In this document: positions 42,201-51,200 of the stretch, piece after piece
How the letters are laid out: every line of letters starts with the position of its first letter
Numbering within the stretch: position 1 is the stretch's first letter
Assembly (NCBI RefSeq): GCF_963678635.1
Contig: NC_087070.1
Span: forward strand, 33,929,955 to 33,993,954
Direction: 5' to 3'
DNA from: Symsagittifera roscoffensis
Lineage: Eukaryota; Xenacoelomorpha; Acoela; Convolutidae
Length of the DNA: 64,000 bases
Notes under the pieces: generated by a model
What the model saw: only the letters and a program-made list of their open reading frames with translations
Told to the model about the DNA's origin: nothing
The model's database searches: none
Program-made: the position numbers and the translations under genes

Positions 42201-45200
42201 AATCTAAAATATTAAAGAAAGTAGAATTTAAAAAGTAATTTTAAGATTTTATACTTCACAATCTTGAAACCTCCGTAACATTTTTCATTTCAATTTTTCA
42301 AAATAACATGCTCACAAGTACGCAATAATTCTAGTTCAAAATAGACCAATAGGATTCATCCAATCCGCCACTTTCTCTAACTCAAACTAAGATCAATTAG
42401 ACGAATAATCTAGAACTCCAGGCACATCTCTAACTATAACTTTACAACCTCCAGGTCAAAAATAAGCAAACCACTCCAACTTGACAACTAAAATAAATAT
42501 CACCATAATACCGTACCCCTCCCTTATCTAATAACCCAAAGATCAACAATATTTCCCCAACTCAGACCACGAATACCCCCAAAACAAATTTGATAACTTA
42601 GCCTAAAGTAACAAAATGAAGATTTTAATTAGCCTAAAGTATAAAAATCTCACCATACCCCGGATCATTTGACAAACAAAAATAAAGAAAAAGACGACCT
42701 CCCAGTCACCATGAAAATTGCCCCCAACAATTTTTTACAAAACTCAACCCACTTGTCAAAAAACTAATAAATAATTCGACCACACTAGAAAATCGCCTCA
42801 AACAGCAAAAAATAATCGACCAAGAGATCATTTCTTAAATGCTCTTCTCTCAAACAGTTGCTCAAATACTTATAAATTTTAAACATTTTTTTTCAATACT
42901 TGAAGCCTTTATAATATTTCTTTTTGATATACTTGAATCTTTTCTAATAATCCTAATCATTTTTTGTGACATTTTTTTAATTTTCTACACTCTACTCGAA
43001 CTATTCCTCCAACTTTCCAAAACCCTTGAATATATCCACAGGTACGATTTTAACAACTTGTCTAAATGATACGAACAATTTTCAGTAGAACTGATATTTT
43101 TTTATTGTTTGTAATTTTCATAACATTTTTATCATCCCTCATTTTGACAATATGTAAATGTATAAAGAAAGCAATCATCACATTTGCCCTAGCAACAATT
43201 TTTCTAATTATTTTTTTGGAAGAATTTTATAATAAACATAAACCTTCCCACTAAAGTAAAAATTCAAAAATCCATCAAAAATTGCTACCCAACAGTCACA
43301 GAATCAGTCTTCACCGACATCATCCCAAGATAATCCAACACCACCTTCAACTACACAAAATCCTCAAACATCTACACGAATTTCTTTTCAAGACAATCCA
43401 TACACTTTTGAAGAACGGCACGCTCGTTTATCAGAACCACTAGAACCAGTTCAACGACAAGCACCTTTAAGCGAACCAACATATAACCTATACCCAACAC
43501 TACCACAAGAACTAAGTAGAATACGAAACCTTAGTCAAAACCAAAACACAACAGAAATAAATAGACAAATTATACACCCTCGACGAAACAGAAATTTTCA
43601 AACTCCCCGAGTTCATTTTGATATACCTCAATCCCCATCACAAACCACTCCAGAAAACACCACTGATATCACACCAGAAACTCCTACACTTTTTTCACAA
43701 CGAAGCACTTCAAGTCTACCTTCAGACTACTTAGGTTCAACACCAACATCTGAACAAGCACGAGAAAATCCTTTTAACCCCCCAAACCTAACATCACGAC
43801 TGCCATATTGGACTACACATTCATTTACACAAGGTGAACCAAATTTAGTCAATGACCCCATAGATATTTCTACGGATACAACAACATCCTCATCACTACC
43901 AGAAACATTATCACTACCATCAACACCATCAATAAGCCAATTTTCACCACCACCCTTTAACTTAAATTTTCCAAATAATCTCGACGCCAGATATCGAGAA
44001 CAATCATCAATAAATATTCCTTTAAGACTAGATTGGAATACATTCACAGCACCTCCACCATTATTTGGACAACATCAAGAAAGTAACCGCCTTCATAACT
44101 GGGCACTTAATAGATTACAATATCGCCAAGATATTCACAACGATATCCGTGATCACAATATTCAAATACTCCAACAAAACAGTTTACAATTAAAGTTTGA
44201 AATCACAGTTAAATTAAACAATATTACACAACATCCCTACCCATTAAATCCACCTAACATAACAGCTCAATCACTACCACCACCGTTTATAACTACTGAA
44301 GTAATATATAAATACGACAGATACACCAAAAACACAATTGGTTACATTACATTTTATAACCCATACTCAGGATTATCATACACATGTATATTCTAAAATT
44401 ATTAATTTTTCTCCAACTCCTTTTTCTAGTGACCTCAAACCAAAACATAAACCCTTCCCCTCGCACAGGACCACAAGATTTATTAGTAACACATTACGAT
44501 TGCGAAGAAAATGAACAAAAAACACTACACAAATATGCAATAAATCAAGTATCACAATGTGAAACAGAACCACAAGCTATAGAAACCACAGATATAATAG
44601 CAACACTCTATTCCAAAGCCCGAGCAACAACAGTTACAGGTTATAAATTCACAGCGACATTTTCCGAAAAGAAAGTACATTGTTCACAAGTCTCCAACGG
44701 AAACAAAAACCGACTTGACCATGAATCATTCTATCAAAGTAATATAGAACGCCTTTTACATCTCAATCCCGACGATTGTAAAAATGAATTACTTAGACTA
44801 AACATCACACAGAATAAAAACTCCCAAAGAAAATTAGTTAACTTTCAAGTTTTTTCAGACTCTGTACACCAATCACAACTTGAAAGACACCAAGGACATA
44901 TAAAACTAGACGAAAAGTACCCGTATAACGGCGCACACGGACGATTAACCTATGACCTACATGATAAACATTGGATACCACACATTGGTATAAATAACCC
45001 ATCAAACTGCAAAGCAGACACGAAAAATAAAGGATACCAAGAAATAATGTTTTTCGATTGGAAAATACAACTCGAAAAAATACAACTCACACGAGATTTA
45101 TCTGATAATACAATGATCTATCAAGGAATCCGACTACCTTGTAAAAATGATCAAGGATATTGCGACCCTACAACAAGAACACAAGCAACAATTGTTTGGT

Positions 45201-48200
45201 TCCCCGAAGATACATGTACAACATTTCAAGTAGCAAAAATACACGCTCGTATGATAAAATTTCACGAAAAATATTTTATACAATCAATTCCTTATGCACA
45301 AGTCCATCCATCACGCAAACTAAGTTCCGATTTTAGAAACATAGACAATATAGAAAATAAATTGACACGATTTCAAATATATCAAGAAACAGAACTTGCA
45401 TGTAAATACAGGAATCCACTTCACAGAACACAATACTCTGAAATATTAGTTGAATACGAAAAAGGATTCGACATGACCACTGGAAAAGTAAAAATCGACC
45501 CATATGCCACAGGTCATCCTCTAAACGAAGGAACATCCTATATACCAGTTAATTTTGAAAAAAGCAACGGACAACCTGGTGGACATCTAAAACCTTATGA
45601 CACCAGAAGCACACGCTTACAAGAATTATCACTAATGAATACTACATATTTCGGTAATATCCACTATGATATTCATTTGGATATGAAACTAGACTATACA
45701 ATTAGCCGCATTTTTCAAGAAATGTCACTCTCCGAATTAGAAACACTACACCAACTATGCGAATTAGAACGAACACAAATATTACAATCACTTGCACTAG
45801 CAGTATTAAAAATACCCTATGCAGGATACTTATTATCAGGAAATAGATCAAATTTTTTAGACTACGAAGGAAACATTTTATGGTTTTATACTTGTACCAA
45901 AAAAGTATCACCACTATACGTTTTTGAAGATAAACGATGTTATAAAAGAATCCCTATCTTTTATAAGAATAAAGTACATTTCGTGGATACACTTTCACGA
46001 AGAACCTATTTCTGGGATACCGCAGTCCCATGTGGATCAGAAAATAGCCACAATGTAGTACAACTAAACCCTGATGAAAATAAATATTATCTTCTCACTC
46101 CATATCCCACATTAATGCAATCACTCAAAAAATTTTCACCAGAAAGCATTCGCGCTATCGCTCGAAACCCAAATATAGACTTACAATCAATAGGAATCTA
46201 TTCAAAATCAGATATTCAACATCACATTAGAACACAACAATTCCAAGAATTATTAACACAAATGGACACTATACAAAGACAATCAATAGACCAAAATTTA
46301 CGCAAACTTGCAGAAACCGCAGGATTTGCCGATATCTACACACAAGACTATAGCGGATATTTTAAAGACATTAAAGATTATATATATCTAAACGGCGAAA
46401 AATACCGTCCCCAAGATATATCACCAATTAACATTTTTAGCTTTGTTACACTCAAAAATGAGATCCTCGATTTTCTAGGATGGCCCTACTACATCTTAGA
46501 AAAATTGACTATTTTATACGCAATGTTTAACTTTATTGGATTTCTTTTCTCACTTTTAAAAGGAATCTACAACACATGTGCTATACACACACAAGTAAAC
46601 AGACAAGCAAGCGTAGCACGCATACTCTTTGCAGGATTTTTTGGAATTTTTTCCACATCTATAAACAAAATTCTTTTAGACGCACAAATAAAAGAATATA
46701 ACACAAAAATAACAACACGACAAAATACATACGACGAAGAACATAACAATGTCGACACACAGCCAACGGCACCACAATTACCACCCCTACCAAATAACCA
46801 TCCACTATCCCTAGTACCACGAAATTTTCGAAATTTAGCAATCACACATAATCCAAATTTTCGACTCAATACATCGCAAAGTCCCGTCCAACATATAATA
46901 ACACATCAATCACATGATGATAATACTTATGAACAAATTATCGAACAGCCCCATACCACCGCTTTTCAGTCTCAAAATAATAATTTTTTTAGCCCACGAT
47001 GAGCCGCCAACTTGGATCACTACACCGATCAAATTCCCATCCAACCAATCTTACCTCTTCAATCCCAATCATACCACTTTTTGCTTTTCCGCCACCCGAT
47101 TTTCCATCTAGCAATGTAACATCAGACATGAATTCCGACACTAACTCACATATTTCAGTTTTATACTCCATCTCACAGCTAAATAATCCAAACATTGAAA
47201 CCCCCGATGAATTTGCCGACTCAGAACCATCCCCATCCAATAATTTTCATAACCCTTCTAATTTTTCTCAACCTCCTTTTCAACCCATATTATCAAACAA
47301 CCCTGACCCAATCACTCCGACACCCTCTTATGCTTCCCAAGTTACCCCAACCTACTCCTCATACCATTCTGACCAATCATCTCATTCTCCAAACACCCCC
47401 CGAATCTCCCCAGAACTAGATAATTTTATTACCCTCCAACAACAACCCTACCACCTTAACACCCCGACCATAAACCAAATCTCCTCCACTACAAATTCAT
47501 CCAATCCCCCTACACCCTCTTCAAATTATACTGAATCATTAACACCATCATCCACATCCACTATATCTTCACTAAACACTAATAGAGCTTACCGCACTTT
47601 TAAAAGAAAATTCCCCAACCATCCTTTCCCAGCAAAACCAGGAACAGCCCGTGAATACATCAACCACCCCCAGCATACTAACACTAAAGAATTTTTAGCT
47701 ATCACTTTACCCTCATTTCCACAATACACCTTAAACACCCCCCACGACACTAACGAAACACGCAACTTTGTAGATGAATACGTTTTAATGCCCACTCTCT
47801 CTTGGACCTCATACTATCATTTCACTAACCCTCTTTGCTTACCTTTATCCAACACTTCCATCGACATAGAACGAAACAAAGACATTCTATATCGACTAAC
47901 TACACCGCTAACCGCTAGACAGTTTACTTACGTTGGATATAAAAAATCACTAAAAATACACACTGCACCTAGAGCTAATGAATATACACTAGAATACTAC
48001 GATCACAACATCATCAGAGCTAACCAAGATCAATTCTTAGACGACGATCGCTTCGCTAATCCACAAATCACCGAGAAATTTTTCATCAAGACACCATATG
48101 TATTTACACTAAACATCTTCGACCGAAAGTTTGATCACATCATTTCAGAAGCACTAACAAACACACAAGCATACGAAAGTTTTAAAGAACGCTTCCAAAT

Positions 48201-51200
48201 CTTTTCACTAACCTTTCACTTCCTTGCACCACACGAAAGAGATTTGCACTGCTCACATGATATTATGTTGCGCACTAAACAAACACATACATACAGTTAC
48301 TATCGTTTCATCCAAAATCACTTTGACCTCCACACACCCTCTAGACAACCACACCATCGTTTTCAATTCATCAATTCAAAATACACTTCACCGTATTTCC
48401 TAAATTTCACATATTGTATTAAAGACACTAACCTTCATGGTATTCTTCGTAATTATGACCCCATAACCCAAATGTACATTTTCTGCCCCATCACCAAGAC
48501 CTTCAACGCCGAAGAATCCCGACCCTTCCTTATCCCGCACGAGTTCCTACAACCTATAGAAATCCCAATTTTAGAATTCATCCACAACACTAAATTTAAC
48601 CACAAATTATATAACTTAATCCAAAACACACCTTATGAGTTTGCAGTAGGCACTGAAGAACTAACCACTATTAAGGCACTTCAATTGCTTTGGCCACTGC
48701 TTCAGACTAAAAATATCATCCGCATTCTAGCTAAACTACTAACAACTTCAGAACTAATTCACGACATCTTCCCCCACGGTTTTTTCCCCGACGACTAACA
48801 GGTAAGTATGAATTAAGTAAATATTACTAATTAATTACAGTATTAAAAACTCACCATTCTTTATTCATGTTTTCTTTAGATTTTTAGCCTTCATCCTAGA
48901 TCATCTGAAAAATTCACAAAAGAAAAATAAAAAATAGCAAACTTCTTCAAAACTGTTTAAGACCCTATTAAACTTTTGCACCAACAATTAAATAAATATA
49001 ATACCAATGCAGTAAATTAATTTATAAAATTTTCCCCCAAAAGCAGTAAATCTACATATGATGAAAATTTGTATCTTAAAATTCCCCCATAACTAGCAGT
49101 AAATTTCTAAATTCTATGTAGTAAATTAATAAAATGCAATTGCAGTACTAACCTTTTGATATTTTCATTTATTCGCACAAAAATTCTATCCACACTCGCA
49201 CAGCTCGCCCACGAAGAATTGTTTAAAATAATGAATTTCAGTTTCAAGTTTTCACACTCAACAACTCTAACATATAATAACATGTTTCAAACTTTCCTTT
49301 AACCCGGTTGGAAAGGAATCATATACTAAACAAAACTAACCAACGCAGCTTACTAAATACCACAAATCATAGAATAACAGCATGACTAAGAAAAGGAAAC
49401 CAACGGTACCCAAACCGGATTAACCCAGTTTAAAACTGGATAATTTATTCTTTTGAAGACTATTACAAAGTATTAGAAAGAAATAATAAAACACAAAAAA
49501 GTCAAAAGACAAACCCATACCACAAACAATTTGCTTTTTGGAAAAAGTACATAACCAACAAGACATAAGTAAGACCACAACAAACCCAACATAAAACGTT
49601 GTCACATAACAGGACCCCTCACAAACACCGCATGAAATCATACTCCCACACCTGGCCTAACCCACCAGGAAAGGACGTCCTGAGCATGCTCTATAGCCGG
49701 CCTAACCCACCGTGCTACATCCACGCTTTGTGACCACACCTTTATTTTTAATAAGAGCTACTCAAGGGTGAGTAACTCTTCAAAATAACCGAACTAAAAC
49801 AAAAAGCTTTTGTGAAAACAACTAACTAAAATCATTATTAAAAAATATTAAACTAATAAAAGTTTTATAAAATGTAAAATCACATGATGCAATATATAGA
49901 TCAGAATACAACACCAAGGACGAACATCAAAAGACAAGACGACCTCACTACACTCGAGAGAGAATGACCAACTACAATCGATATGCCGCTCACAATCACA
50001 ACTCAAAGGATTTAGAGTACGACTTGACTTCGCAGAAAAGGACTTCATTGAACTAGACCAATGACCACCTCGATGTTCAAGTATACGTACAGATCCGAGT
50101 AACCAGGCATCCCCTCCACGCACAATCTCCACGCCATTCCCAAGCTAGATCAAACACAAAAGAAGTTCTCCACGAAGAACAGAAAAACCTGACATAGCCA
50201 ACCATTCTGAAATCAGAATTGATTTTGTTGCAAAGACTCAGTCGTTGTCACAAGAAGAAGCGGAAGAAAATTATGATGTTCGCCAAATACCAACGTCCAT
50301 CATCCACCCTTGAATTACAGAAGAACTGTTCTAAAAAACTCTGTAAAACCCGGATGGGTGGAACCTGATCTAAACTATATTTTATGATTGGATAAATTAA
50401 ATGTTTTACCAATGTAAAGTATTTAATATTAACCAATCATGATCCATCTAACTAACAACCCACTTATTTGTAAGTGCTGAAGTTACTTGTAATTTCAGCA
50501 CCAGAGAGATTTGAATTTAACTTAGAAATTAGTTGGACTCTCCCGAGCACTTCAGCAGCCGCAATAAACCAGTATACCCTAGATCTATTGAGCCTAGCAG
50601 AGACTAGTTAAACAACCTGAGACTAGATAGTATAAGAGTAAGATTAGGATCGGTATTAGACTAAGAAGTTGCACGAATCTATCCGGCCGAAAATAAGATA
50701 GCGTGACGAGCAGACGGTGTACCCTATCCGAAATTACTCTATGAGTTACACTTCGGTCCTAACTCACAATATACGATATAGCTTAAACATGCAAAAATAA
50801 TACGTTGAAAATGCTTAAACATGACGAGATAGAGAAGCCCTCATTTAAATATATAATAGATTTAAATGAAAAGTCAAATTAATTTAAATTGTTTTTTTAA
50901 TAGACATCACTGTCTCATTTTGACAACTTAGGGGACGTTGTTTATTTTGAATAATTTCATGCAGTCGGTCCTTCTGTCACGAGAACAGCCTCCTTTGCCG
51001 TGGATGGAAGTGCGGTTCATACCTTATTTGCTGCATGGCTTTGAAGTCGATCACAATATTGCACATTTTCGCATCCACCTCTCTGAGTTTCACCACCGCC
51101 ACCTTCCTTCGCTGTTTCTCCACCAGCCGCGTGATCAGAGGGTCATACGGCTTCCAGATACCTGATAAACTTAAAATAGTAATAAACACGCTACTAGTTT

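Larger units (their letters stand above)
31914..50766 (+). mobile_element. Giant Ty3/gypsy-class LTR element with env, looks whole
   Basis: An 18,853-bp element with 408-bp LTRs in which I see no difference, a CAAT duplication and long intact frames, so it looks whole and very recent. Parts in order: LTR; 1.25-kb leader; basic 155-aa ORF; gag-pol in one frame (2740 aa, integrase last, GPY/F motif, Ty3/gypsy order PR-RT-RH-IN); two tiny hydrophobic ORFs; an ATG-less open frame; a viral-type glycoprotein; an orphan 599-aa ORF; 1.56 kb of non-coding 3' sequence; LTR. It is far longer than common errantiviruses (7-9 kb). It lies in Deltex intron 2, antisense to that gene. Codon use is A/T-ending throughout, with many N, Q and T residues, unlike the host exons. 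Confidence 0.93.
19854..51022 (-). other. Deltex intron 2, 31,169 bp
   Basis: The intron runs from donor GTATGA (51022) to acceptor TTTCAG (19854). It contains the old gypsy element (20149-27685), two tandem-repeat zones and the 18.85-kb LTR element (31914-50766). Without the two LTR elements it would be about 4.8 kb, so insertions explain most of its size. Confidence 0.85.

Noticed and set aside
43727-44047. Minus-strand 106-codon frame
   Set aside because: Antisense of the Pro/Ser/Thr-rich open frame 43260-44396. Its Gly/Ser/Val composition is what antisense of such codons gives.
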